From NCBI GenBank assembly GCA_013365325.1, contig JABVXV010000067.1:144264-208263 (forward strand): 64,000 nt of DNA, given 5' to 3'. Made by a program: the position numbers and the translations under genes. Positions 53,301 through 64,000 of the stretch are shown here, piece by piece (position 1 is the first letter of the stretch; each line of letters starts with the position of its first letter). The notes beneath the pieces were generated by a model. That model did not search any database, had not been told where the DNA came from, and saw only the letters and a program-made list of their open reading frames with translations. The stretch comes from Dipetalonema caudispina. Taxonomy: Eukaryota; Nematoda; Chromadorea; Rhabditida; Onchocercidae.

Positions 53301-56300
53301 AAGATAACAGAAATCTATGAAAATAAAACGGAATTACCGAATGGACCACCTATAATTCCAAAATCTTAATATCCAAATCAGTGATCTTAATATCCAAATC
53401 AGTGAATCTTTAAAAATGTGACAAAATAGTACTCCAAGATTGGAAAGTTCTAAGAAAGCTTCATGTCCTTTTGTTGCTGCGTCAATTCTTTCTGCCTCCG
53501 TGTTTAGCAGCTGCAAATTTAAAAGTTCTTTCAGCCATCGCTCCTTTTCTTTCCATAAAGCATTGAGCGTTTGCTGTTCGCTATCTAACTTTTTCAAATT
53601 TCCCCTCACCTGAAAGATATTAATAAACATGCCATTACTCCAAGGATTTTTCATCAAATCTGTCAATTGAAGTCCATAATCGAACCTAAATTTCCAAATC
53701 TAATTAATATCTCAAATTTTTCCTAATACTTCCGAACATTTTCAATGACTAAAGATAATAAAATTTTGATGGTTTTATCAACAGATTCCCACTGATTCAT
53801 CAAATAGTCTTCCCACTAATCTCAAAATAAGATATTTAAAATCATTCGAATTTGTCCTTTTACACTTGAGTTTTTAAAGTTGGTAGACAAACATCGTTTA
53901 GCGTAGGATTTTTTTGCAGCAAGCGTTGTCCAAGATCGCGCACATAATCGAATTCGTATTTTTTGCCACCTATATCATCGTTGAGCTCATAATGCTTTTT
54001 CAGCAGTTCTTCAGCTGATGAAACATCTACTGGTCGAGTATTATCAACAAGAGCTAACTTTGTTTTGTCAATCCATGTTTGCAAATTCCTGAAAAAAATT
54101 ATTGGTTGCTGAGTAAAATTTTGTATGAAATTCAACAAGAAGCGGTAGAGGTCTGAAAGTTTAAAAACACGCGTACATCCTTAGAGCTCTAAACAAGAAG
54201 GTAATATAAATCAACTTAACTAATGGATGATGTGATTTTAAAAAGCACTGTTTTTATATGAAATGAGCAGACATCAATAAAGTTCCAGCAAAAACAGTGA
54301 AATATATTTATTTGCCAATATATCAACAAAACATTCCGAATATTTAAAGAAACAACAAAGACAAAACATACTTCACAGCTCCGTCGAACATCTGATGTCC
54401 TTGGGTCTGCTCGGCTTCTTCAATACGTGCAGCTGATTTTTGCCGCAGCTCATCATGCATTTTAACTAATTCCTTGATCATTTGTTCAATTCTCGCAGCT
54501 TCTTCAGGATGTTCTTTCTTTACCTGGAAACATTCATTGGTTCATTCAGTATTTTTAGCTTGATATTTTTGACAAATTCAAATGCATACTAAATTACTGA
54601 AACTAAAAGTGAGTATATGAATCTATCTGACGATCCTGCACAGTTGCAGGATCATATTTTGTCAAAAAAATAGACAAAATAAACCTCATCTGCGAGCTGC
54701 TGCAGGAAACGAATCTTTTCCTCCAATGGTTTAAGATCCTTTCCCAAATTTTGATAACGTTTTTGTATTGCTTGAACAGCTTTCGGATCATTCATGTCAA
54801 CCCTATGTTCAAGTAAGTCAAATTTATCTTGCATCCATGATCGCGCGTCTTCACATGTTTCATTAAATGCTGCAACTCTTTCGGCTACTTCCTGGAATGA
54901 TTATAGATGAAAAGCTGACAAATAAAACTAGCATGCTACAGTTGTATTGCTGATTTTCATCATTTCAAATTTCTAGTCGTAATCTTACTAGAAATTTAAA
55001 ACAATGAAATTTTGGCGATCTTTGATGCCCGCGACTGAAACACGTACAGAGTGTTCTGACACACGTCGTGAGGATAAAAGCTTGGCATTTTACACGGACA
55101 TTATATGTACTAAAAAAGAAACAATGCTTAACTCAAACTATATTATCTTTTATGAGATTAGCAAGCATTACTAGCAGTAATCTTCTCAATGCTCGAGAAA
55201 TCTACGTAAAAAAAACTTATCTGATCCTAAACTGGCTCACATCAGAAACTATTTGTTAGTCAAATTAACTTACAAGTTGACGTTGCTTGATCTTTAAAAG
55301 ATCCCGTATTTTATTCCAAAGCAAATTCGCTGCATCTTGACGCCGTCGAATTTCATTACTATGGCTATGATCTTCATTAACTAATTCTTCGGCAACATCA
55401 TTAATTCGTTTTATCTGCATTTTACCATTCGCGTTGATTTCATTTTCGAGTTTCTAAAACAATCAGTTTTGAAATTTAAAGAAAACATAAAGCTAATACT
55501 CCATGCAATTCACTTGCTATAATTTAAAGATATCCAATTGTGATCCCAACTTGTATCAAATTAAATAGTGCAAAAGATTTAAAGGACCGTTTTCGAGCTA
55601 ACAATTTGAAGCAATAAATGATCTACGTATAGCAATTATAAAGATACAATGTTGTACTTATTATATGCATTGGTTTGTGCCATGCAAATCTTTAACAGTT
55701 CAAGTTTTAACTTGAATATTCACTTGTTTGACCTGATATTACACGTACGAGAATTCTTCTACAACTTACATTAAATTTCTTCCGCGAAGCCTTAACATTA
55801 TTTGAAGTAGCGCTGTCAGCGAGAGCTGTTTCTGTCTCTTTTGTCCAGGTTTCAAATTGATCACATTCACGTAAAAATTTGTACAGCTTGATTACATCAT
55901 TGAGAAGTCGTCGACGCCCCTAAAATCCATAAAATTCCATAAGCGGATCCAGATAAATCAGTAAGTAGAAAAGGAACTGTGACTTTCGAAAGATTTGGAA
56001 AAATAGAACATGAATTCGAAAAGTGAGGAATTGAAAGGAATATGGATCCAACATAACTGATGCCCAAACTTTACTTCATGAGTACCCACGAGAAAAAACT
56101 ATCTCTTTCTTTACCTCAGCTAGATTATTTAAATTCCGATAACCAGCGCTTATGGCTTCTTGGCGTTCCATAATGGCATTCCGAGAACCCTCTGGTTCAC
56201 GTTCCGTCTTGCGAGTAGTTATTGTTTGTGCAACCGTCACTGTTTCACCTTCCATAATTTTACAATAATTTGCGGGTACATAACCTTCGATTCCATCTTG

Positions 56301-59300
56301 TTTCAGGATACGCCACCAATCATTGTTTGATTTTTCGATCAATGCTAAGATCTTGAAACAAAAATTTTAAATTGAATCCAGTTCCTTCGGTGTTGACTTC
56401 CTCACCGAATATATTCAATACTTCAACTCTCCAAATAAAATCTATCATCTGTAGAATTACGCAAATAGTCAAAAGCAAGTTTGAAATCTCTGACTCAAAA
56501 AAATTGAGAAGACCAAATGAAAAAAGTAAAAATAAATAAATAAAAATCAATCATTGTTTAATCACTTATTAATTAATACAAAATGAAATGGATCAAATCA
56601 TAAGGCAAGCAAACTATCTCAACACTTAACGCTGTCCAATTCAGAAAAATACTCCAATAAATTAAAACAATAAGCATAGTACTAACCTCATCTTTTTTAA
56701 CTTCAATATTGTTTCCAGAGTAAGGGTACAGCATTTTCACTTGAGGTACAATAAGTTCTTCCGTGTCTTCTTCAATACGCACAACAGCACCCGCAATGAA
56801 TTCCGTATTTGCTAGCTCTCTTGCCATCTCTTCAAGCCTTATTATATCAGCTCGATAAGCCTGGATCTCTTCTTCCAAACGCAAATGTCTTTAATTGAAA
56901 ACACTAAATATAGGTGCTGGCAGTAATAGAAACAGTGAGCTAAAAGAACTTAACTCCCTTCAAAAGTAATAAAAATCGATAAAACTTGGAAGTAATCACC
57001 TTGATAATAGACTTTCCGATGCTTGTTCATCACGTCCATAGTCACTACTTTTAACGAGTGGCATTTTTTCACGAATCCAACTTTCTGCTTCATTTGCATC
57101 TTGGAAATATTGGTGAGCCTGTTCAGCTTCACGCAGCCACCTTCCAACCGCTTCAACTACCTAAAAAACTGCGAATCGATAAAAAGATATAACAAAAACG
57201 TCAATAGATATGCAATCCATTTTTTTTCATCGGCACTTTCCCATATCAAACTTTTGCTTTGGTAAAATTTTCATTTGGCAGTAAGACTTCCCAATGGAAT
57301 GCATGTATACCTACAATTTATACTGTTGAACATTCATAAAAATACATCATCGATTTTATCAAAGCAGAAACCCTAAAAATATGAATGTTCCTCAGAAATC
57401 CCTGAAATCTTCAAAAATCCACCTACTTTTCTCAGCTGTTCCCATTTTGCGTGTAAATTGTATATTCTTGTTTGGATATCCTCTTTATTTTGACCGGTTG
57501 CCACCAGTCGTTCACCAGCTGCAATCACTCCTTTTGCTCTCTGCCAATGTCCTTCCATTTCGGTTTCCAAATTCTATGGTTAAGGGAAATAAAGATCAAC
57601 TAACTGTTTCAAAGAATTTGCAATGAAAGAAAAATTATTGAAGAGTTACAGAAAAAAATGAAATTTAGATTGATAGTATCAAAGTGTTCACCTTAAAAAT
57701 GCGTCTTAATTGGGCAGTAGCTGAAAGGTCCCTATTTTTGAGAAGCGAAATGCACAAATCTTCTTTCTCCTGTAACCAACCCATTTCCTCTTCATCGTCT
57801 TGGATAAAACGGTACAAATCACGAGCACGATATAAAGCTATCCTGCGCTGTTGACATAACTGTACAACGCTGCAAATGTGTGTTTGAAAAAAGAATACCG
57901 CTATAGCAGTTCATTAAACTGTCTCAAAATATTAAGGTTAAAACTACTAAAATTTCCGTACCATAATTTCCTCAAACTATTTCGGGTTTTGAGAGGATTA
58001 CCTTTCATAAAGGCCGCTCACATCGTCCAACTTCCTTTGTAACACATCGTACTGTTCTCCTTTACCTCGAATATAGTCCAATGCTTGCGATGTCACATTT
58101 TTCAACAATTCTCCCTGTGAATTGAGTTGTGCTTCGAGAATCTCTTGTTTGCCAAGCAAATCCTCGACTCCTAATAAATGCTTGCCAACATCGCGACTTC
58201 GAAACTGAGGCTAAAAATATAGCTAATGCAGAGAACAGACCTAATACGATAGAATGGTTAATCACAATACAATCAAGAGACTCGCTGCAAAGATATTAAT
58301 GAAAGAAACTGGTCAATATCAGAAATTCTATTCGAGACACGAAGATATTTTAATTAAGTTCCAGATTTTAATAATAAAAAAAACTTTTCTATACTGAAAT
58401 TTCTACAGGCAATAATCATGCAACTAAAAAATGATTCATGGCAAATGAATCTTACCTCCAGTGCACGTATCTCCGATGACAATGTATCTATATCCCGAAG
58501 CAAACCCATCAGATCACTTAATGACAAAAGCGCACGACGTCGTGCTTCCAAAGCTGCTAGTAGCTGTGACCATTTATCTAAAAGCTCACGTTCACGCATT
58601 CGGATTTTATCGCTATCATGATAATTTTCCTTCGATAGCTCCGCAGCCATAAACGACAGTGACTTAAACCGATTTTCCTGAAATAGTGCAACATGAAAAT
58701 TTGAAGGTTTTTTTTATTCAAAATTCAATTCATCTTGACCGTAAATTTTACTATTTTTGCAACAACCTACAAAGTCTAAAATTTGAGCAACAATACAATA
58801 ACAACTGAATTATGATTACAGAAACAACTACAAGAGGAAAATAACGAACCCTGGGTAGTATATCGGCAGCAATAGCTTGTTGTTTTTTCAGTGAAGCTTC
58901 AACCTGAGCAATATTCCTACCCAAATCGAAATCTTGCAAGACAGAACTCATCTCACGTAACCATGCATCTCGTAATCCTGCTTTGCGTTCAAACTTCTGC
59001 GCCATAAGTTCCAATCTTTCCTGCCTGGAAATTTTGCTTTTTTATGTTTATACTGTATTGGCTAGTAGCTAGAATGGTGTTGAATCTTTCAAAATATTTG
59101 ATTCTTGTTGCGAGTTTCCTAATGATGTCCCTGAAGGAAAAATACCAAGAAAGTCGTTTTTTAATTTGAAGTTTTTCTGCAAAGGCTGGAAGTTCAAAAA
59201 AAATAAATAAATCAACCTCCGCAATTCCGTCATAAGCGCTAGCTGTCTGTCATTTTCAGAATGATCCAAAAGTGCCCAAGCTGATTCAATATCATGCATA

Positions 59301-62300
59301 AATAAGCCTGAAAAATTAGTAACTAAAAAACTAACAAATATATCGGAATTTCTGCTAAAAAATATATTTCTCAAATTTCTGCGAGTTTTTAATAATTCTA
59401 ATACTGAGTGATATTTACTTCATTGCAATGCTTAAAAATACCCGGTGGTGGAACATATGGTTTCCTTCCCATGGCCTTCCTCTTCGTTTGTATGGTGAAA
59501 AACAAAGCTTCTAATTCTCCCTTCTCCTTGTACCTAAAATGTTCATCTGTTAGAAACGATATTCATGATTAGTATAAGAAATTACTGCTTATAATCTCGC
59601 AGTAGAGTCCAAAAACTTGAATTTGATGTCCTCTCGATGTCAAAAAGAGGATAATGCAAAGAAAATGTTTGGGACAAAAACATAATGAAGCAATGCCACG
59701 AAATAAATTCCGACAAAACGCGTACTTCGGTGGTTTTTCCACAGTGCGATAGTTTTTGAATGCCAATAATTCATCCTGAATTCCTTTTAGCGAATTCGGG
59801 AATTTCCGATCGTTCAGCATTGCAATAGTTTGCTGTATCCAAAGAAGCAACTCCGAACACAGCGCTTCGTAATCTTCTTGAAGTTGATCAGAAGACATGA
59901 GGCTACCGACAATCTATAAACAATGCGAGAGATACTCTGCTATCAGTACAACGAATAAGTCGACTATTGTTTCGTGAAGATAATAGGGTACAGTTTAAGC
60001 TTCGTTTCATCGTGCACATTCCATGACCGTGATTTTTTGAGAATGCACAATCGATTAAAACAATAAAGCTAATTTGGAAAGGTCTGGACTGAAATCGAAA
60101 TTTGTAATTAACTTAAAAATTCTGAAATGATGGTGGAAATGAAACAAGGTTGGGTTAACTTTTACTAACATTCAGACGACATAACCGATTCATTAATACT
60201 ACTCACCTTAGCAACTCTTCTAGCACCAGTCATTTCTGTTTTTTGCTTTGCAAAATGGTGATAGTAGAGGGAAACGTAAGTAATAATAGACTTCTCATCC
60301 GGATGAGCAACATTAACATCTTCAGCGTCCAACAAACGTGCAATATCTAGCTTTTTCTCTGCTACATCGAAAGCATTATTCAAATTTCCGATTGCATCTT
60401 GCGGCGACAAATTCTCGTAACTGATCAAATCTGGCCTTAAATGATCTTCATTAGCTGAATGGTTTTACAATAGAATACGAAAATGACACTGTACCGTTGT
60501 AGTTATTCGGACCAGTGTAAAAAGTGAACATACTGAGAACATCGGAGAGACACTATTAGTGCAAGTTGGCAAAGAACTGGAAAAGTTATCAATTTACATA
60601 GCACCTTATTTCAACTTTTCCTGATGAATAAATGTGAGATTATACTAACCTATGGGCATGAATCAGTGCATTGAAAGCTAGACCATTACGCCATGAAGTG
60701 GTGAAATTCTCAACTTTGGAATTTGCATAACCAGCTGTTTTTCTTTGGCACCATAACAGAAGTGCATCTTTCGCATGTTTTCTTTCACCAGATTCTTCGT
60801 CCATCTGAAATTTAACGCTTTCGTAAACAAAAACAAATCGATTTCGAACTAGTCTTATTTCACATTAATTTTAAAAGATTCTCATTACAAATTAACATCA
60901 TTCATCATCTTTAAGTCTCAAATATCATGTAAAACAATTGGCACATATTTGTGAATTCACCGGGATTGAAATCGTATCAATCTGGAAACGAAGAATGATC
61001 GTCCAAATAAGACCAAGAATAAGCCGTTCATTTCGATCCAGAATATCTTCCGCACCAATGTTTTCAAGCTGCAAATAACTAATTTTGAGAATACTAGTTT
61101 AATTTCATCGAGCTAAAATGCTCTCAGGCATTGATTCCAACTATTCTCGTATTTTTAATAATTAAACACTCTCTCAATCTTTCATTTTCGTTGACTTTAA
61201 TAATGGCAATTACGTATGAGATTAAAGATTAGCCACTCAGAATTCAAAAACTTAGTTGGTTTCACAGCTCTGTTAGTAGGAAAAACATATTGGTTTGCTA
61301 TTTTATGATATATTTTGAAAGTTGCAGCTAATTCCGAAGATATTTGCATAAAAATAAAAAACAGAAACGAAATAAAAATAAGGATGAAAATGTCCTCTAC
61401 TTCAAATTTAGATCGTTCATTTTAATAAAAAAAAGAATTAATGCTACTTCTTACGTAAATGGAATGCTTTCATAAACCGATATGAAATGTGCGGTAGGAA
61501 CGATGAAAAAACACATAAAAAGCAACCAGATGAGATGAAACATTTTCATCACGAATAACAGATGGTCTATAGAGATCTAAACCTCCGCAACGGATAACAA
61601 AGGAGTGTTGGATATTTTATACTGAAATTCTCGTTGCAATAATAGGCAAGAATCACGCCATGTGCACCATTTTCAAATGTGCAGTCATGCATCAAATTAT
61701 TTTCAATTTCGACAAAGAAGGAAGGTCAAAATTATCATAAAGACATAAATATTCCCGTCCCCGTAATTAGAATCATACAATAAATCATGCCCGATTAAAA
61801 CTGATATAAAATCCTTGATGACAATGTCTTAAAACCTGACCTGAATCCGCTTTTTCTTCAAGAAATCCAGTGTTTTGTTAAGATTTTCAATTTTTTGCAC
61901 TCGCATTCGACCTCGATTTGGTTTACCGAGCTTTTCACCCGAGATAATTTCCAGCAATTTCATTAATAGTACTCCATCTCCAAGATCCACGAATAAATCG
62001 ACGATTTCAAGTCGTGCCTGGAAACAATCGTCATCAGCACCAGCAACATTACCAATATTAGTAGTACTTTTATAGTTAAAACTACCATGTAGTATTACTA
62101 TTAGTAACAGTATTAGTTTTACGATTATTACTTTGCTCCTATAATATGATTCAATCTGGAAAGTTTCATCATAAACAGGAACATTCGTACGGTGCAGGAT
62201 TTCGAAACTATCAATTTTTAATTTTTAGTTTCGATTTTGGACAAAGTATTGCATAGCATCGCGTTAGTAGCGACCAGTTACATTTTTCACCGACTTAAGT

Positions 62301-63995
62301 AATTAATCTTAGTAGCTAGGTAGAAGCAAACCATGTAAAATAGTAAGGCTGACGTCATTTTGAGGCAACTTACCTTAAAAATTAAACATTTTCATTAGTT
62401 CATAGAAAACAGAATTCATGCAATTTTGGATTGTAAGGAACAATGCAGCGAATGGTCAATTTACAAGCGAAGAAATAAAAAAATTTAAAACTACGATCAT
62501 TTATTTATATAAATTCACTAATTTAATTCTATTTATTTAAAACTCAGATGAAAACACAGGAAAACAGCTTCAGTAAAAATAAAAAATTAATGCTGATAAC
62601 AGTGGTAATAAAGGTAACGATTTGAATATTTGGTAACCCCTTTTTAGTTCTGTGATAATAAGAATCACGTGATACTCCCAGAAACCCTTCATACCATAGT
62701 TAGCACCCTGCCAGTGAAGCTACAAGCTCCTAGTCCTTAGCATTCCGCAGGGACGATATATATCGCGCAATAGAATTTAGCAATAATGTTAATAAAATGA
62801 ACGTTAGTCTGCTTATGTGATTTTATTTTATCTTAGCTTCGGCAATCGTCAGACCAAGTGTTCTCATCTTTGTGAGAAAGAAAAGTTGATGTCCGCAAAA
62901 ACAGATTCAGAGACAATGCGGAACAATTTATTACAAATGTATTTTCACTTTGAAAAATGGACAAATCTTTTTTCTATAAAAAAGCTAACTTTACTGGCAT
63001 TATTATAGGACATCTTCAGTTCTTTGCCTCTCAAATCGTTGAATCAAACAAAAATTTCGTGAAACCGATAGAATGAAAAACGTGGAAAGTCATTTGAATG
63101 GCTCGAACTAAGCTGGAGATGAGTTGATGACATAGGATAATTTTACGTTTAAATTTTGGTATAAATATATAACCACAAACGTTGTCTATTTATAATAATG
63201 ATTTTGAATTTATAATAATGATTTAAATTTTGGTTTAAATTTCGGTATAAATATATAACCACAAACGTTGTCCATTTATAATAATGATTTTGAATTTGTC
63301 GAAATGTTGAATCTTTACAAAGTTACTACAACTTCATACTCTGATTCATGATTTACTACAAACAAAAATCACTGACTCACATAAAATTTTCTTATATTCA
63401 TGGCAGAATTACTGGATAAAAAGCATGCAGATCCATCTCTAACTGGAAAGCTGAAAAACATACGACCCTAAATACCACATGAAACAGATGGCGCTCAATT
63501 AAAAACTGAAAGCTATACAGGACTTGAAAAATTGAAAACTTACTCTGTTGAGGAATGAATTACACCATTTGGTAAATGTTTTTTTCTGGATATGCACTCG
63601 TTCATCCTGTAACTGCTTGATACGATTCCGCTCGAACGACAACGTTGGATCACTGAATTCGTCATACTCATCCGGCAGCAATTGTGACTGACTTTTTTCA
63701 AACCCATTTTTGTTCACCCGTGGAACTTGAACCTATAAAAACATTTCGATAGAATATATCTGGATCATATTTCTGGATGTATTCGACTGAATAGATTACT
63801 ACAAAATGTACTGGTAAAGGTAGATTCTAGATGATAACTATGTTAGTTTAGCTGAAAGCCTTTAAAAAACGAAACAAATTTCCTGTTGCGATTAACTGAG
63901 TTTACCACTTCTGCACTAGTAACAATTCATGATTGTTGTAAAAATGAAAGAAAGAATTGAAAAGAGAAGCATACTTGTATTTCATATTTCGGCAT
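33295..63995 (-). CDS. sma-1: beta-heavy spectrin (beta-H, SMA-1/Karst type)
   Basis: Beta-H spectrin pairs with alpha-spectrin to cross-link apical actin under epithelial membranes; C. elegans SMA-1 is needed for embryonic elongation and pharynx shape. I trace 69 exons, listed in the domain entries, totalling about 4,045 residues, close to the roughly 4,060-4,100 known for worm and fly beta-H and far above the roughly 2,300 of ordinary beta-spectrin. Order: two CH domains (actin binding), spectrin repeats, an SH3 domain inserted between early repeats, a long repeat array, a PH domain, and a tail ending in [21 protein letters not shown]. The repeat total was not counted exactly (about 30 in the family). 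The ATG at 63993-63995 starts MPKYEIQ five bases from the window edge, so further upstream coding cannot be excluded. Splice phases agree at every junction except one near 44617-44867. Confidence 0.93.
35655..37120 (-). other. sma-1: spectrin exons 62-65: charged linker and PH domain
   Basis: Exons are 36883-37120, 36470-36727, 36020-36207 and 35655-35784. The linker is rich in charge and Ser/Thr ([20 protein letters not shown], then [20 protein letters not shown]). The PH domain begins at about [14 protein letters not shown], continues with [20 protein letters not shown] and ends with [19 protein letters not shown], whose Trp is the conserved C-terminal helix residue of PH domains. Spectrin PH domains bind phosphoinositides and help membrane targeting; binding residues were not checked individually. 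Confidence 0.88.
39384..39410 (+). repeat. A homopolymer, about 27 bases, in a spectrin intron
   Basis: An uninterrupted A run, one of several in this window (others at about 25647-25669 and 39636-39656). On the spectrin strand it is poly-T, about 60 bases past the donor of the exon ending at 39465. Confidence 0.8.
50535..50589. repeat. perfect 17-bp inverted repeat (hairpin) in a spectrin intron
   Basis: Arms TGGAAGGCTTTGAAATG (50535-50551) and CATTTCAAAGCCTTCCA (50573-50589) are exact reverse complements separated by 21 bases. It sits between the exons at 50384-50508 and 50668-50769. Confidence 0.9.
53363..53404 (+). repeat. 21-bp direct tandem duplication in a spectrin intron
   Basis: The unit ATCTTAATATCCAAATCAGT plus G occurs twice head to tail, with no mismatch seen. 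It lies just downstream of the donor of the exon ending at 53433. Confidence 0.85.
56115..56888 (-). other. sma-1: spectrin exons 16-17: SH3 domain
   Basis: Exons 56687-56888 and 56115-56351 encode an SH3 domain at about residues 828-880. It begins [20 protein letters not shown] and continues with [21 protein letters not shown]. The ALYDY-like motif is MLYPY, the tandem Trp is present, and the closing GYVPANY is a near-perfect SH3 ending. An SH3 insertion between early repeats is diagnostic of beta-H among beta spectrins. The domain is split by an intron between KKDE and ILAL. Confidence 0.92.
57000..59913 (-). other. sma-1: spectrin exons 7-15: linker and first spectrin repeats
   Basis: Exons are 59726-59913, 59442-59533, 59217-59307, 58850-59024, 58456-58677, 58002-58210, 57692-57869, 57427-57573 and 57000-57160. 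The linker carries [20 protein letters not shown] and KPYVPPPG, conserved in beta-type spectrins just after the CH pair. The donor at 59441-59440 was chosen over a later one because it restores [15 protein letters not shown], which fits the family. The repeats show the usual helix pattern with a central tryptophan in helix A (for example [19 protein letters not shown]). Confidence 0.82.
60207..63995 (-). other. sma-1: spectrin exons 1-6: N-terminus and tandem CH (actin-binding) domains
   Basis: Exons are 63975-63995, 63544-63732, 61841-62017, 60961-61068, 60650-60804 and 60207-60435. CH1 runs from about residue 55 ([14 protein letters not shown]) through [20 protein letters not shown] and [18 protein letters not shown] to [17 protein letters not shown]2 starts with [16 protein letters not shown] and continues through [40 protein letters not shown] and [20 protein letters not shown]. 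Both have the hallmark tryptophans and the DG/NG loops of actin-binding CH pairs. Confidence 0.9.
63147..63297 (+). repeat. tandem duplication, period 86 bp
   Basis: Two copies in a spectrin intron begin GTTTAAATTT[TC]GGTATAAATA at 63147 and 63233 and continue through CCACAAACGTTGT[CT]. They are nearly identical over the 60 or so bases compared. The first copy also has an inner repeat of TATAATAATGATTT. Confidence 0.85.
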
Positions 63996-64000
63996 TTTCT

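Larger units (their letters stand above)
37288..55919 (-). other. sma-1: spectrin exons 18-61: long spectrin-repeat array
   Basis: Exons: 55770-55919, 55274-55453, 54685-54891, 54372-54523, 53866-54088, 53639-53685, 53433-53604, 53093-53242, 52526-52786, 51779-52173, 51321-51516, 50869-50979, 50668-50769, 50384-50508, 49786-50053, 49367-49512, 48604-49009, 48224-48337, 47657-47767, 47313-47462, 46971-47138, 46360-46569, 46023-46132, 45789-45918, 45334-45542, 44867-45094, 44496-44617, 44186-44369, 43847-44080, 43498-43661, 43130-43312, 42559-42729, 42050-42296, 41359-41634, 40974-41144, 40598-40813, 40116-40290, 39712-39815, 39465-39596, 38617-38790, 38308-38534, 37978-38143, 37534-37733 and 37288-37404. 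Each repeat is about 106 residues of triple helix with a helix-A Trp and motifs such as DYGxD and KHxAFExEL. Late motifs ([20 protein letters not shown]) lead to the PH region. One junction (44867 to 44617) has a phase conflict. Confidence 0.85.

Noticed and set aside
59419..59441. Downstream donor GAA|GTAAAT for the spectrin linker exon
   Set aside because: It leaves the next exon out of phase; the donor after VPPPG gives continuous family sequence.
1..64000. CRISPR arrays, rRNA or tRNA genes, transposases, viral genes
   Set aside because: Reading both strands showed no spaced repeats, structural RNA signatures or mobile-element proteins; the repeats present are short tandem or inverted units in introns.

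Overview
The window looks like nuclear DNA of a nematode, most likely a spirurid/filarial one. This is inferred from AT-rich DNA, many small exons (27-400 bp) separated by 80-1,500 bp introns, GT..AG splice sites with TTTCAG-type acceptors, long A/T homopolymers in introns, a nematode-style four-disulfide insulin-like peptide, and a heavy beta-H spectrin of the length known from worms and flies. I see no bacterial genes, transposons, CRISPR arrays or structural RNA genes. Five of the six genes lie on the minus strand. Each was rebuilt by joining conserved exons whose splice phases agree.

Layout from left to right. (1) <1-2862, minus: N-terminal third of Aquarius (AQR/EMB-4), the intron-binding spliceosomal helicase, 8 exons, running off the left edge. 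(2) 2863-6870: intergenic. (3) 6871-7511, plus: a two-exon gene for a secreted insulin-like peptide with B and A chains. (4) 8984-11901, minus: TMEM231, a ciliary transition-zone membrane protein, 6 exons. (5) 13676-25868, minus: KIDINS220/ARMS, with an ankyrin array, a membrane-inserted KAP P-loop NTPase and a SAM-like domain, 27 exons. A diverged copy of its first exon and flanks sits about 0.9 kb upstream. (6) 27685-30871, minus: CDC73/parafibromin of the Paf1 complex, 9 exons. (7) 33295-63995, minus: beta-heavy spectrin (SMA-1/Karst type), 69 exons, with two CH domains, spectrin repeats, an SH3 insertion, a PH domain and a basic tail. It fills nearly half the window.

The genes do not form a pathway or a tight operon: gaps between same-strand neighbours are about 1.8-2.4 kb. 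I found no convincing new system. The best leads are the candidate alternative first exon of KIDINS220, the insulin-like gene with a possible 42-nt cassette exon, a one-base phase conflict in the spectrin repeats, an apparent GC donor in AQR intron 1, and an ORF ending directly against the TMEM231 start codon. Exon borders were placed by eye from splice motifs and frame arithmetic and may be off by one or two bases.
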